Part shown: positions 31,981-41,868 of the stretch, in pieces | Layout of the letters: each line of letters starts with the position of its first letter | Numbering within the stretch: the stretch's first letter is position 1 | NCBI RefSeq assembly: GCF_042682785.1 | Contig: NZ_JBHUIB010000004.1 | Coordinates: forward strand, 4,239 to 68,238 | Source: Thalassotalea_F euphylliae | GTDB taxonomy: Bacteria > Pseudomonadota > Gammaproteobacteria > Enterobacterales > Alteromonadaceae | Direction: 5' to 3' | DNA length: 64,000 nucleotides | Translations under genes and position numbers: made by a program | Notes under the pieces: generated by a model | Seen by the model: only the letters and a program-made list of their open reading frames with translations | What the model was told of the DNA's origin: nothing | The model's database searches: none

Positions 31981-34023
31981 ATGGTGGCAAGTAGTTCCAT
32001 CGCCAAGGTGCTCATGAACGAGCAATTAATCGCAAATACTTTTCTGTACATCACGAACGCGATTGTCTTTGGCACGCTCACTTTTTTCTTGTGGCAGTTT
32101 TTTCGTGGTTATGGTCGCGAATATGTAAAGTATTGGCTATTCAGTCTTAGTTCGCTATGCCTGAGCCAACTTGCGCTAGCGGCAAAAGCTGCCACGGTAC
32201 TCTCTCCGGTAACGTCTATACAGCAAGTATCGTTTCAAGCGCTGTATTTAGGCAGCTATTTCTGTTTTGTCACGTTTTTCATTGTGGGCTTGGTTAGCGC
32301 ACAAAAAAGAGCAAAGTTTAAACGCAAGAAGGTCTTGTATACATCATTCGGTGCCATTGGGTTTGGTGTCGGTTTTAGCATGATTTGTGCGTTTGCAGAA
32401 GGCCACAATTTTGATCGCTTCTTTATGCGCGAGACAATACCCTCCTTTATGTATGGCTTGGTTTATCTGGGTGCAAGTTTCTTTTTATTTCGTACGCCCC
32501 CCGATCATTTTTCGTCGCGCATAATGACTGTGCTGACCGCGATGTTAGGGTTGAGATATCTATTGTTCTCACTCATTTCAACCTTTGCGATAGCCGAAGT
32601 ATGGTTTGAACAAGCGATGCGTTTTGTCCAGTTTTTTGATGTTGGTACGCATGCTGTTATTGGCTTTAGTATGCTTATTTGGATGCAAGGCGCAGAAAGA
32701 AGCGCTGCTGCCATAGCGCGCAGTAAAGCGAGTTATCTTGGTAAGCATGATCCGCTGACTGGCTCGTTAAACAGGGAGCAGGTGTTGGAAAAAATGCCAG
32801 AGCATATGGCTGAAGCAACACAACGTGGCACAAGTCTCGGTATTTTCTTGCTAGATATCAAACGTTTTAAATTCGTTAATGACACTTACGGATTGAAAAC
32901 GGGGGATTATGTATTAGGCGTTATTGCAAAACGTTTGAAAGACAGCTTGTTTAAACCAGTAATTGTTGGACGTTTGAGTGGTGATTCGTTTGTCTTTATC
33001 TATGAATTTACCAAGCAAGAACAAGTGCCTCGCACCGTTCAACACCTTCATCAACTGATAGCACAACCATACTCCCACGATGGGCAAGAAATCAGCTTAC
33101 AGTGTTCTATTGGTTATAGTTTTTTTCCCGAACATACTGACAATGCTGAGAGCTTACTGCAATTCGCTAATTTAGCGCTTTTTCATGCAGAGTCGCGCAA
33201 TGAGCCAAGTAAACAATTTAGTCATGACATGAAGGTACAAGGCCGCCATCTTCTTGAAATGGAAACGTCGATTAAAGTGGGCATGCGCAAGGATGAATTT
33301 GAGCTCTACTTCCAACCACAACTAAATCTGCTTACCAATAAATTGGAAGGTGTAGAGGCGCTCATTCGATGGAATCACCCTGAAAAAGGGCTATTAACGC
33401 CTGATAAATTTTTGCCTGATGTTGATGCTCTTGCTCTCAATAGTGAATTTGATAATTATGTCCTTGAGAAAGCCTGTAAAACCATCAAACATTGGTATGA
33501 AACATACAATCGCCGTGTAGCAATTGCGGTCAATATCACGGCAGTAGAATTTCAAGATCCTAAACTTATTTCTAAAATTCAGAAACTACTGATTAAATAT
33601 GACGTTCCACCTAAGTACTTAGAACTCGAAATCACTGAAAATGTTGTGATGACCGATTTAGCATCAGCGATGAATACTATTGTTGTACTGCAAAATATGG
33701 GGATTAAAGTATCGATTGATGATTTTGGGACAGGGTATTCGTCACTGGCATATTTGCGTAAGTTACCAATCGACAAAATTAAAATTGATCGCAGTTTCGT
33801 CCAAGAAATGGCAGAAAATGACTCAGATTTCACCATTGTGAAGTCTATGATCAAACTTTCACATGGATTGGGTAAACGTGTTTTGGCGGAAGGTGTTGAA
33901 ACCAAAACCCAATTGGACATCTTAAGAAATCTAGATTGTGATGCTGTACAAGGTTACTACATTAGTAAGCCCGTCAATGAAGCCGCATTAGTGAAATATT
34001 TCAGTAAAAAGTCACCCACCTAA
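31981..34023 (+). CDS. Membrane GGDEF-EAL protein, probable c-di-GMP phosphodiesterase
   Basis: 680 residues. The first 235 hold about seven membrane helices. Residues 252-400 are GGDEF-like (HDPLTGSLNREQ, GIFLLDIKRFKFVNDTYG), but the signature reads SGDSF instead of GGDEF, so cyclase activity is unlikely. The EAL domain (residues 420-670) is intact: EALIRW, NITAVEFQ, ELEITEN, DDFGTGYSSL, KIDRSF and LAEGVET supply the metal-binding acids. It should hydrolyse c-di-GMP, with the SGDSF domain perhaps binding GTP as a regulator. The first ATG lacks a Shine-Dalgarno; Met12 is possible. Confidence 0.92.
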   Translation: MVASSSIAKVLMNEQLIANTFLYITNAIVFGTLTFFLWQFFRGYGREYVKYWLFSLSSLCLSQLALAAKAATVLSPVTSIQQVSFQALYLGSYFCFVTFFIVGLVSAQKRAKFKRKKVLYTSFGAIGFGVGFSMICAFAEGHNFDRFFMRETIPSFMYGLVYLGASFFLFRTPPDHFSSRIMTVLTAMLGLRYLLFSLISTFAIAEVWFEQAMRFVQFFDVGTHAVIGFSMLIWMQGAERSAAAIARSKASYLGKHDPLTGSLNREQVLEKMPEHMAEATQRGTSLGIFLLDIKRFKFVNDTYGLKTGDYVLGVIAKRLKDSLFKPVIVGRLSGDSFVFIYEFTKQEQVPRTVQHLHQLIAQPYSHDGQEISLQCSIGYSFFPEHTDNAESLLQFANLALFHAESRNEPSKQFSHDMKVQGRHLLEMETSIKVGMRKDEFELYFQPQLNLLTNKLEGVEALIRWNHPEKGLLTPDKFLPDVDALALNSEFDNYVLEKACKTIKHWYETYNRRVAIAVNITAVEFQDPKLISKIQKLLIKYDVPPKYLELEITENVVMTDLASAMNTIVVLQNMGIKVSIDDFGTGYSSLAYLRKLPIDKIKIDRSFVQEMAENDSDFTIVKSMIKLSHGLGKRVLAEGVETKTQLDILRNLDCDAVQGYYISKPVNEAALVKYFSKKSPT

Positions 34024-34096
34024 TTCTGGATATCTCATTTATTAAATCATTGTCTATACTCAAATTAATGCACTTTGGTTGTATAGGAAAAAGTAA

Positions 34097-35956
34097 ATGC
34101 TGATCAAACAAAAACTCATAATAAACACCGTGATTTCGATTGTTAGTATGTTGTTTATGTTGGGCCTTTTGTCTTTTACCGTATCGTCGCTTGAAGAGAA
34201 CATTGAAGTGGCGCGTGAAATAGGTGGTGTTGAAGCATCTATTTTGCAGTTACGGCGACATGAAAAAGATTTTATCGCCCGCAAAGACCTGAAATACCTA
34301 GATAAATTCGATAAAGAAGTAAAATCGCTTAACCAGCTTCTCAATGTACTGGAAGGGCAGCTTCTTGATGCGGGTATGGATGTGCCTGAAGTGACAGGGA
34401 TGAAAAACGTGATTAAAGACTACAACGCAGCATTTGTCGCGCTTGTAGAGTCACAAAAAACCATAGGCCTTAACCCGAAAGATGGATTGTATGGCGCTTT
34501 GCGTTCAGCGGTTCATGATGTGGAAACCCTGATAGGTAAGGACGATTACCTTTTGTTGAGCGGTATGCTGCAGCTGCGCCGTAATGAAAAAGATTTTATG
34601 CTTCGCATCGATGATAAGTATGTCACGCGGCTACAAAATAATACCGCAAAGCTTATTGATGAAGTTGGGGCAAGTGAATTTGACAGTCAGAAACAGCAAG
34701 AAATTATTAACCTACTGGGCACCTATCAAACAGCGTTTCTGAATCTGGTTAACGAACAACGCAACCTTGGCTACGACGCGAATAGCGGATTGCTAGGGAA
34801 AATGCGCTCTGACATACATAAAGTCGACAAAATGCTCGCCACGTTGATGGCGAAAAGCAAACAGGAAGTGGAGAATTATACTACTCAGGTTGATGTGATT
34901 GCGTTTACGGCCTTTTTCATTATTTTGGCGGTTGCAGTAGCACTCGCTTTCTACATTATCCGTAGTATTTTAGATTCAATTAAAGCACTTCAGCAGACGA
35001 TGTTGGAAATATCTAAAACCAATGATCTGACGATACCGGTTGACACTTCAGGCACCGATGAACTTGGTGATATGGCGAGGGTCTTTGATGATATGGTCGC
35101 GAGCTTCCGCAATTTAATTGTAGAGGTAAACCATTCGGTTGTTACGTTGAATGAAGCTACGCAAACGGTGGCTGAAAATATCGCAATAACGACAACCGGC
35201 GTGGAGTCGCAAATTCAAGAAACCGACATGGTGGCCACTGCGGTGACGGAAATGGTGGCGACGGTTGACGAAATTGCAAATAACACGAAAGAAGCGGCTC
35301 ACAAAGCGGAAGTAACCAATGATAATGCCGGTAAAGGCAAAATTGGTGTTGATGAGACTATCAGCCAAATAGACCATTTGTCTCAAAAACTGATTGATTC
35401 TGAAAACGTTGTTCAAGAATTGGCAAAAGACAGCGAAACCATCGGCTCAGTGCTTGACGTGATTCGAGGCATTGCTGAGCAAACCAATTTGCTGGCGCTA
35501 AATGCTGCTATAGAAGCTGCGCGTGCTGGTGAGCAAGGTCGGGGTTTTGCGGTGGTTGCTGACGAAGTGAGAACATTGGCGAGCCGCACACAAGATTCGA
35601 CGCAAGAAATCGAAAGTATTATCTCGGCACTGCAAACGCGCACCCAGCAAATTGTTGAACATATGGCGACATGTCGTCATCAGGGGGACGAAAGTTCTGA
35701 GCGTGCAGGCTCAGCCGGAGAAATGCTTGAAGAGATTACGCATGATGTTTCAACCATTATGGAGATGAATACTGCCATTGCTACGGCTATTCAGGAACAA
35801 AGCGCTGTTGCATCAGAGGTTAACAAGCATGTGGTATCGATACGCGATGTAGCGGAGCAGTCAGGGCAGATGGCACATCAAAATGCACAAATGAGCGAAG
35901 AATTATCACAACAGGCTGATGTACTTCGTTCTGAAGTTAACCGCTTTGTGGTGTGA
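34097..35956 (+). CDS. Methyl-accepting chemotaxis protein with HBM sensor
   Basis: 619 residues. TM1 spans about 11-32 and TM2 about 266-290. Between them is a helical bimodular (HBM)-type sensor with two copies of a LRR(H/N)EKDF(I/M) motif (near residues 52 and 160). HBM domains bind organic acids such as TCA intermediates or acetate. HAMP follows (293-345), then the signalling domain with hairpin tip EQTNLLALNAAIEAARAGEQ. No C-terminal CheR/CheB pentapeptide is seen. Ligand is unknown. Separate unit 73 bases after the PDE gene. Confidence 0.94.
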   Translation: MLIKQKLIINTVISIVSMLFMLGLLSFTVSSLEENIEVAREIGGVEASILQLRRHEKDFIARKDLKYLDKFDKEVKSLNQLLNVLEGQLLDAGMDVPEVTGMKNVIKDYNAAFVALVESQKTIGLNPKDGLYGALRSAVHDVETLIGKDDYLLLSGMLQLRRNEKDFMLRIDDKYVTRLQNNTAKLIDEVGASEFDSQKQQEIINLLGTYQTAFLNLVNEQRNLGYDANSGLLGKMRSDIHKVDKMLATLMAKSKQEVENYTTQVDVIAFTAFFIILAVAVALAFYIIRSILDSIKALQQTMLEISKTNDLTIPVDTSGTDELGDMARVFDDMVASFRNLIVEVNHSVVTLNEATQTVAENIAITTTGVESQIQETDMVATAVTEMVATVDEIANNTKEAAHKAEVTNDNAGKGKIGVDETISQIDHLSQKLIDSENVVQELAKDSETIGSVLDVIRGIAEQTNLLALNAAIEAARAGEQGRGFAVVADEVRTLASRTQDSTQEIESIISALQTRTQQIVEHMATCRHQGDESSERAGSAGEMLEEITHDVSTIMEMNTAIATAIQEQSAVASEVNKHVVSIRDVAEQSGQMAHQNAQMSEELSQQADVLRSEVNRFVV

Positions 35957-36019
35957 TAATGATTACAGGCTGAGACGTAAATTGCCGCGCAGAAAAGAGG
36001 CGCTAAGTATCGCAACTGG

Positions 36020-36382
36020 TTACAGCTGCTTGATGTCTATATTTGCTTCTCGGCTCAATTTTTGTTCAGCCAAAGCATCAAGGTAGGTTTGCCAGATAGT
36101 ATCGTGGTGCTGATGTAATTGAGCTAACTCGTGTTGGTTGTAGATAACCTCAAAGCCATCATCAAAACAAAAGCGGTAGCCGTGTTTTGCTACCGCTTCA
36201 ATACGCACTAACTCGACTAACTTTTTATTGCTGACTAGCTTGGTGTTGCTGTCTAAGCCAGCAACGCGCAAATATTCAAAACTAAAATGCCATGTGTTCT
36301 CAATACTGGCGTCATCAGATGTCAGTGTCACATCGAGTGCAAGGGCATGTTTGTGTATTGTAAATTGCGTGATGCTCAGCAT
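36020..36382 (-). CDS. DUF971 / GBBH-like N-terminal domain protein
   Basis: 120 residues matching the small domain found at the N-terminus of gamma-butyrobetaine hydroxylase (DUF971), here free-standing. It has no zinc-binding Cys/His cluster that I can identify. It follows hslU by 22 bases on the same strand, a gene order kept in Shewanella and Vibrio, so it is probably part of the hslVU operon. Function is unknown; free-standing DUF971 proteins have been proposed to act in iron-sulfur or oxygenase-related processes. Confidence 0.82.
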   Translation of the reverse strand: MLSITQFTIHKHALALDVTLTSDDASIENTWHFSFEYLRVAGLDSNTKLVSNKKLVELVRIEAVAKHGYRFCFDDGFEVIYNQHELAQLHQHHDTIWQTYLDALAEQKLSREANIDIKQL

Positions 36383-36404
36383 AAACGTTAGCCTTGGTCT
36401 CGCT

Positions 36405-37733
36405 TTATAAAATAAAGCGACTTAGGTCCTCGTTTTGTACCACTTCTTCCAACGTGTTTTGCACGTAAGCAGTATCAATCACGATTGTTTCGCCACTGCG
36501 ATCATTTGCGTTGAATGACACTTCTTCCATGAGGCGTTCCATCATCGTATGTAGACGGCGCGCACCAATGTTTTCAGTGGTTTCGTTAACTTGCCATGCG
36601 GCATTAGCGATAGCTTTTATGCCATCTTCTGTAAACTCGATATGCACGCCTTCTGTTTTCATTAGCGCAATATATTGTTCAGTTAACGAAGCATTTGGTT
36701 CGGTTAAAATACGTACAAAGTCTTCCGTAGTTAAAGCTTTTAACTCTACGCGAATTGGTAGACGGCCCTGCAATTCAGGTATCAAGTCTGAAGGCTTCGC
36801 CATTTGGAACGCGCCTGAAGCGATAAACAAAATATGGTCTGTTTTTACCATACCGTGTTTGGTACTTACGGTTGAACCTTCAACAAGTGGCAGTAAATCA
36901 CGTTGTACACCTTCACGAGAAACGTCAGGCCCTGAGCTGTCGCCACGTTTACAAATCTTATCGATTTCATCGACAAATACGATACCGTTTTGTTCAACAG
37001 CCTCTAACGCTTTCGCTTTGATGTCGTCTTGGTTAACAATTTTCGCCGCTTCTTCTTCTTGAAGAGACTTAAATGCGTCTTTGATTTTAAGTTTGCGTTT
37101 CTTGGTTTTGTCACCCGACATGTTTTGGAACATGCTTTGCAGTTGTGAAGTCATGTCTTCCATGCCAGGAGGCGCCATGATTTCAACGCCCATTTGAGGT
37201 GCAGCGATATCGATTTCAATTTCTTTATCGTCTAGCTTACCTTCGCGTAATTTCTTACGGAATACTTGGCGAGTACTCGCGTTGTCAGTGGTTTCTTCAT
37301 TGCCAAACGTATCGCGTGGATTTGGAATTAACACGTCTAGAATGCGCTCTTCAGCTGCTTCTTGTGCCAAATGTTCAACGCGTGCCATTTCTTGCTCTTT
37401 GGTCATCTTTACAGCCATGTCAGCAAGATCACGAATTATTGTTTCAACCTCCTTGCCTACATAGCCCACTTCAGTGAACTTTGTTGCCTCTACTTTGATG
37501 AAAGGGGCGTTGGCAAGTTTTGCTAAACGACGTGCGATTTCGGTTTTACCCACACCTGTTGGACCGATCATCAAAATATTCTTCGGTGTCACTTCAGTGC
37601 GCAGCTCTTCGTTAAGCTGCATACGGCGCCAGCGATTACGCAAAGCAATAGCTACTGCGCGCTTGGCGTCGGCTTGACCTACAATGTGGCTGTCTAACTC
37701 GTGAACAATTTCACGTGGCGTCATATTCGACAT
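36405..37733 (-). CDS. hslU: HslU, ATPase of the HslVU protease
   Basis: AAA+ unfoldase of 442 residues. Walker A is GPTGVGKTEIARR (near residue 57-69), the pore motif GYVG is at VGYVGKEVE, and Walker B is FVDEIDKI. An I-domain insertion lies at about residues 110-240, and the arginine-finger region follows. The C-terminal EDLSRFIL is the docking tail that activates HslV. It lies 17 bases after hslV, as in E. coli; heat-shock control is expected but no sigma32 site is evident next to it. Confidence 0.98.
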   Translation of the reverse strand: MSNMTPREIVHELDSHIVGQADAKRAVAIALRNRWRRMQLNEELRTEVTPKNILMIGPTGVGKTEIARRLAKLANAPFIKVEATKFTEVGYVGKEVETIIRDLADMAVKMTKEQEMARVEHLAQEAAEERILDVLIPNPRDTFGNEETTDNASTRQVFRKKLREGKLDDKEIEIDIAAPQMGVEIMAPPGMEDMTSQLQSMFQNMSGDKTKKRKLKIKDAFKSLQEEEAAKIVNQDDIKAKALEAVEQNGIVFVDEIDKICKRGDSSGPDVSREGVQRDLLPLVEGSTVSTKHGMVKTDHILFIASGAFQMAKPSDLIPELQGRLPIRVELKALTTEDFVRILTEPNASLTEQYIALMKTEGVHIEFTEDGIKAIANAAWQVNETTENIGARRLHTMMERLMEEVSFNANDRSGETIVIDTAYVQNTLEEVVQNEDLSRFIL

Positions 37734-37750
37734 AGATAATTCCTTACTGC

Positions 37751-38284
37751 TTATTCTGCGTTTTCTGACAGTTCGTCAATGACATGTGTTTGGTTGGTGA
37801 AGACACAAATATCACCAGCAATCGTTAATGACTTCTCAACGATTTCACGTGCAGATAATTCGGTATTTTGTAAAAGGGCAAGTGCCGCGGCTTGTGCATA
37901 ATTGCCGCCACTGCCAATAGCTATGAGATCGTGTTCTGGCTGAACAACATCACCATTACCGGTAATAATCAGTGATGCGGTTTCGTCAGCAACGACTAAC
38001 ATCGCTTCAAGTTTGCGTAACGCTCGGTCACTGCGCCAGTCTTTGGCAAGTTCAACGGCAGATTTTGTTAAGTGACCTTGATGCATTTCTAATTTGCTTT
38101 CAAAACGCTCGAAAAGGGTGAACGCATCCGCCGTGCCACCAGCAAAGCCTGCTAACACTTTGTCGTTGTATAAGCGACGAACTTTACGCGCATTGCCTTT
38201 CATTACGGTATTGCCAAGCGATACTTGACCATCACCACCGATGGCAACGTTGCCATTACGTCTTACTGAAACAATTGTAGTCAC
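37751..38284 (-). CDS. hslV: HslV, peptidase of the HslVU protease
   Basis: 177 residues. The start is the GTG at 38284, because it gives Met followed by TTIVSVRR; processing exposes Thr1 as the catalytic nucleophile. An ATG further upstream would add 13 residues and block that. GAGG precedes the GTG. The Lys33-region GNARKVRRLYNDKVLAGFAGG and the GSGG(N)YAQAAA segment are typical of this proteasome-like subunit. Operon with hslU. Confidence 0.97.
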   Translation of the reverse strand: MTTIVSVRRNGNVAIGGDGQVSLGNTVMKGNARKVRRLYNDKVLAGFAGGTADAFTLFERFESKLEMHQGHLTKSAVELAKDWRSDRALRKLEAMLVVADETASLIITGNGDVVQPEHDLIAIGSGGNYAQAAALALLQNTELSAREIVEKSLTIAGDICVFTNQTHVIDELSENAE

Positions 38285-38381
38285 AAGAAACCTCAAACCA
38301 TTGGCTGTCAGAGCTGACAGCATTTTCTAACTGTAGTTTAAGATGGGTGTAGCTACCTTATTTTCAAGGGCAGGAGCGCAA

Positions 38382-38939
38382 TTAATTCCAAAGCCAGATT
38401 TGGCAAGTGGTGATACCGTTACGCTTTAATTTGTGTTTATCTTTTTCGGCCATACGCTTTTTCGGGTATGGGCCAAGAGCAACTTTGAACCATGTTCCAT
38501 TTTTGCCTTGGCTTTCTGATACTTTTGAGACCAAACCTGAAAACGCAATTTGTGCTTTCATTGATTCCGCTTGATTACGTGTTCTAAATGAGCCACATTG
38601 CATTTTGTACGGGCCCTTTTCTTCAACCTCGTAATGGCCACCTTCAATGTCGTTACCGTTTTTCAACTTTTCAACATAATCCCATTTTTCTTCTGGTGGC
38701 TTAGGTAAAGCGTTTTCAGTTTTTGGCGCTGTCTTTGTTGGTGCGCTAGTGGGTGCTTGAACAGGCTCTACGTCTTTCAAAAACCATAAAAAATAACCGG
38801 CGCCGGCCAGTAGCAATATCGTTAGCAACGCGATCAATTTAACCTTCAACGGCATACCTGTAGCTTCGGCTTGCTGGTTTTTCTTGTATGGGTTTTTCTT
38901 TTTGCTTTGAGAGCGAGAAACGTAATCCTGAGGCGCCAT
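38382..38939 (-). CDS. ftsN: FtsN-like cell division protein with SPOR domain
   Basis: 185-residue bitopic protein. The N-terminal cytoplasmic MAPQDYVSRSQSKKK resembles FtsN of E. coli (MAQRDYVRRSQ). One membrane helix is at 32-51, followed by a Pro/Lys-rich linker and a C-terminal SPOR domain (105-185; YKMQCGSFRTRNQAESMKAQ and VALGPYPKKRMAEK) that binds denuded septal peptidoglycan. It lies between priA and hslV as in E. coli (priA-cytR-ftsN-hslVU), which supports the name; cytR is missing here. It is shorter than E. coli FtsN because the linker is reduced. Confidence 0.9.
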   Translation of the reverse strand: MAPQDYVSRSQSKKKNPYKKNQQAEATGMPLKVKLIALLTILLLAGAGYFLWFLKDVEPVQAPTSAPTKTAPKTENALPKPPEEKWDYVEKLKNGNDIEGGHYEVEEKGPYKMQCGSFRTRNQAESMKAQIAFSGLVSKVSESQGKNGTWFKVALGPYPKKRMAEKDKHKLKRNGITTCQIWLWN

Positions 38940-39023
38940 ATAGGTGGAAATACTGGTAATACTATTGTCGGCTATTGTAGCGAAACAAAGTAAAAATAAA
39001 AGGATAATTACAGCGAGATTACA

Positions 39024-41225
39024 CTACCAGCTAAAGTCTTGAGGATCGACATCGACAGACCAACGAACTTTCTTCGTTAATTCATGCTGTTGGAGAAACA
39101 GGATCAGTCCGCCCAATTGTTTATGCAAGTCACGTCGATTTGTGCTTTGTACAATGAGGTGATATCGGTATTTGCCTGCCTTTTTTTCCATAGCCGCAGG
39201 AATCGGTCCGGCCATTTCACAGCCTTCTAATTGAAGCTCGGCGGCGGCAGACAAGAACTTTATTGGGTATGATGGATAATTCGCTTCCGCTCTTATAAGT
39301 ACTTGATGGGTGAACGGCGGTAAATGCGCTTGTTTGCGTTCACTTAACGTATAATCCGCGAAGTGACGGTAGCCGTTGTTCACTAAATCTTGTAGTAACG
39401 GATGTTGAGGATACTGGGTCTGAATAAGTACTTGCCCGGGTTTACTCGCCCGGCCAGCGCGTCCTGAGACTTGCACTAACTGCTGAGCCATCTGCTCTGC
39501 CGCGCGGAAATCAAAACTAAACAAGGCACCATCAACATTAAGAATCACCACTAACGTCACGTCAGGGAAGTGATGTCCTTTAGCGAGCATCTGTGTGCCT
39601 ACTAAAATATCGTGTTCTTTATTGTGAATGGCTTGGAGTAGTTTATTGAGCTCGCCTTTTCGTCGTGTAGAGTCTCTATCTATACGCACAACGCTCTTAT
39701 CGCTAAACCATTCTGCAAGGTGTTGCTCAAGTTGCTCTGTTCCCTGTCCAACCGGCGCTAGCCGAATACTGCCGCATTGTTCACATTGTTTGACTAGGCG
39801 TTTTTGATTACCACAATGGTGACACACTAACAATTGGTCGTTCTGATGCAAGGTAAACGGCTTGTTGCAGCGATTACAATCTGCCACCCAATGGCATTCT
39901 TGGCAATTTATCGCAGGTGCAAAGCCTCGGCGATTAAGGAATATCAGCACTTGCTCATTTTTAGCTAAAGTATCCGCGATAGCTTTTTTTACTGTGCCGG
40001 ACACGCCATTAAACATTTGTTGCTGACTGACATCTATCAGCGAGAGTTTCGCTTTAACGCTATTGCCTGCACGTTTAGTTAATTGGTGATAATGATATTT
40101 GCCCGTCAGTGCGTTCTGCAGTGTTTCTAAACTTGGCGTTGCACTGCCGAGCACAATCGGGATGTTAAGTTGGCGAGCACGCAAAATAGCGCAATCTCTG
40201 CCATGATAGCGGAAAGAGTCCTGTTGCTTTAATGAGGCATCATGTTCTTCATCAACGATGATGAGGCCAATATTGTCTGCTGGTGTAAAAATAGCAGAAC
40301 GTGTACCAATGATTATTCCGGCATGTCCCAAATAACCTGCACGCCACGTATCCAAACGCTCTTTATCATTGAGGCCTGAATGATGCAGATAAATTGGAAC
40401 ATCAAACCGTTGTTCGAAGCGGCTTAATGTTTGCGGGGTTAAACCAATCTCTGGGACGATGACTAACACACTTTGGTCACTAGCCAGCACGCTTTCCATG
40501 GCTTGCAAGTACACTTCTGTTTTTCCGCTACCGGTAACACCATCAATTAAATGGCAGTGAAACTCCCCTGCACCTTGGTTTATTGCTGACACAACAACCG
40601 CTTGTTCAGCTGACAGGGCTAAACGATTATCTCTAATAAGCGCCGCCTCATGCCATTTATAGACGTCGGGCACTGCTTCTGTCGCCGTCACTAAGGCTTT
40701 ATCTTCGAGCGACGAAAGCTGCTGTTTAGTAAACCCTAGCGTTCTAAGCTCTGGCCAACTAATGCCATTGCTATGGGCTATCAGCTCGTAAAGTTCATGT
40801 TGTTTCTTTGCACGAGCAGACAGTGAGGATACATTGCCATTGTCGGTTGAATACCAGCGGGATTGAAAAGAGAGGTCTGGCTGGTCTATTTGTCGCAGTA
40901 GGACTGGCAGAGATTGCTGACAAATATCACCGAGCGGATGGTGGTAATAATGACTTAAGGTCGTCAAAAAGTTCAGCATTGAAGGTTTTGTTGGGTAATT
41001 GTCTTTTACGCGACTAATGATCTCTTTTAGCTTCGATGTGTCCAGTGATGTACTGGTATCGATGTCAGTAACAATACCCACTAATTGTCGTCCAGCAAAG
41101 GGCACGATGACTCGTTCACCAACTTCAATGACAGGGTGTTGCAGTGCTTCAGGTACCCGATACGTAAAAAGCTGGCGCATTGGTACAGGAAGAGCGATAT
41201 CAATGAAAAAGTCGGAGTTTGCCAC
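39024..41225 (-). CDS. priA: Primosomal replication helicase PriA
   Basis: 733-residue superfamily 2 helicase that restarts stalled forks. Walker A GVTGSGKTEVYLQ is near residue 240, DEEHD is Walker B. Two zinc-binding clusters are seen in the CQECHWVADCNRC and CHHCGNQKRLVKQCEQCG segment (about 440-485). The N-terminal 3'-DNA-binding domain starts DIALPVPMRQLFTYRVPE. It heads a minus-strand series with ftsN, hslVU and is divergent from rpmE. Confidence 0.98.
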   Translation of the reverse strand: MANSDFFIDIALPVPMRQLFTYRVPEALQHPVIEVGERVIVPFAGRQLVGIVTDIDTSTSLDTSKLKEIISRVKDNYPTKPSMLNFLTTLSHYYHHPLGDICQQSLPVLLRQIDQPDLSFQSRWYSTDNGNVSSLSARAKKQHELYELIAHSNGISWPELRTLGFTKQQLSSLEDKALVTATEAVPDVYKWHEAALIRDNRLALSAEQAVVVSAINQGAGEFHCHLIDGVTGSGKTEVYLQAMESVLASDQSVLVIVPEIGLTPQTLSRFEQRFDVPIYLHHSGLNDKERLDTWRAGYLGHAGIIIGTRSAIFTPADNIGLIIVDEEHDASLKQQDSFRYHGRDCAILRARQLNIPIVLGSATPSLETLQNALTGKYHYHQLTKRAGNSVKAKLSLIDVSQQQMFNGVSGTVKKAIADTLAKNEQVLIFLNRRGFAPAINCQECHWVADCNRCNKPFTLHQNDQLLVCHHCGNQKRLVKQCEQCGSIRLAPVGQGTEQLEQHLAEWFSDKSVVRIDRDSTRRKGELNKLLQAIHNKEHDILVGTQMLAKGHHFPDVTLVVILNVDGALFSFDFRAAEQMAQQLVQVSGRAGRASKPGQVLIQTQYPQHPLLQDLVNNGYRHFADYTLSERKQAHLPPFTHQVLIRAEANYPSYPIKFLSAAAELQLEGCEMAGPIPAAMEKKAGKYRYHLIVQSTNRRDLHKQLGGLILFLQQHELTKKVRWSVDVDPQDFSW

Positions 41226-41364
41226 GTAAATTGCGCTAGATAAGCTGTGCTAAAATAAAGAGACATTTTGACGCGTTGCAACTCAACTGCCAAGCCTAAG
41301 ATTGCAGTAATGTCCGACTGTGGAAAAAATCGGTTATTTTTTTAGCAAATTTACCCTTAGTCTA

Positions 41365-41393
41365 TTGCAGTAAAGGGTAGGATCACATACAAT
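41365..41393 (+). promoter_or_regulatory. Promoter of rpmE
   Basis: -35 TTGCAG (41365-41370), 17-bp spacer, -10 TACAAT (41388-41393), followed by TCGCGACC. The resulting leader of about 80 bases before rpmE could hold an autoregulatory site; none is recognised. Confidence 0.65.
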
Positions 41394-41479
41394 TCGCGAC
41401 CGTTAATTTTAACTCGTATGGTGCTTAGCAGTTAATACGGACTGACTAGGTGGCGATACGGCCTATATTGAGGTTTCCC

Positions 41480-41692
41480 ATGAAAGAAGGTATTCACCCT
41501 AATTACGTTGACATCACGGCGACTTGTTCGTGTGGTAACGTAATCAAAACACGTTCAACAGTAGCTAAAGACTTACACTTAGATGTATGTTCTGAGTGTC
41601 ACCCGTTCTACACTGGTAAGCAAAAAGCTGCTGAGACCGGTGGTCGCGTTGACAAATTCAACAAGCGCTTTGGTGTGCTTGGCAAGAAGTAA
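41480..41692 (+). CDS. rpmE: Ribosomal protein L31, zinc type
   Basis: 70-residue large-subunit protein. The ATG at 41480 gives MKEGIHPNYVDITATCSCGN, the family N-terminus; GAGG is upstream. It keeps the zinc ligands Cys16, Cys18, Cys37 and Cys40 (CSCGN and CSECHPF), so this is the C+ form; a Zur-repressed C- paralogue may exist elsewhere. Own promoter and a strong terminator. Confidence 0.98.
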   Translation: MKEGIHPNYVDITATCSCGNVIKTRSTVAKDLHLDVCSECHPFYTGKQKAAETGGRVDKFNKRFGVLGKK

Positions 41693-41706
41693 GCAATACT
41701 TCTTGG

Positions 41707-41734
41707 AAAAAGCGCCTTTTAGGGCGCTTTTTTT
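41707..41734 (+). terminator. Terminator of rpmE
   Basis: Stem AAAAAGCGCC / GGCGCTTTTT with a short loop and a T run. Confidence 0.9.
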
Positions 41735-41868
41735 ATGTCTATCAAAAATACCGCAAAAAAATTTTCTTTTCTTTTAAACCCTTTTTGCCACTATCACATC
41801 TAATCTAATAAACGCTAAGATAGCGTGGAAAAACAACAACGTTTAACGGATATAACGAGAGTATACCT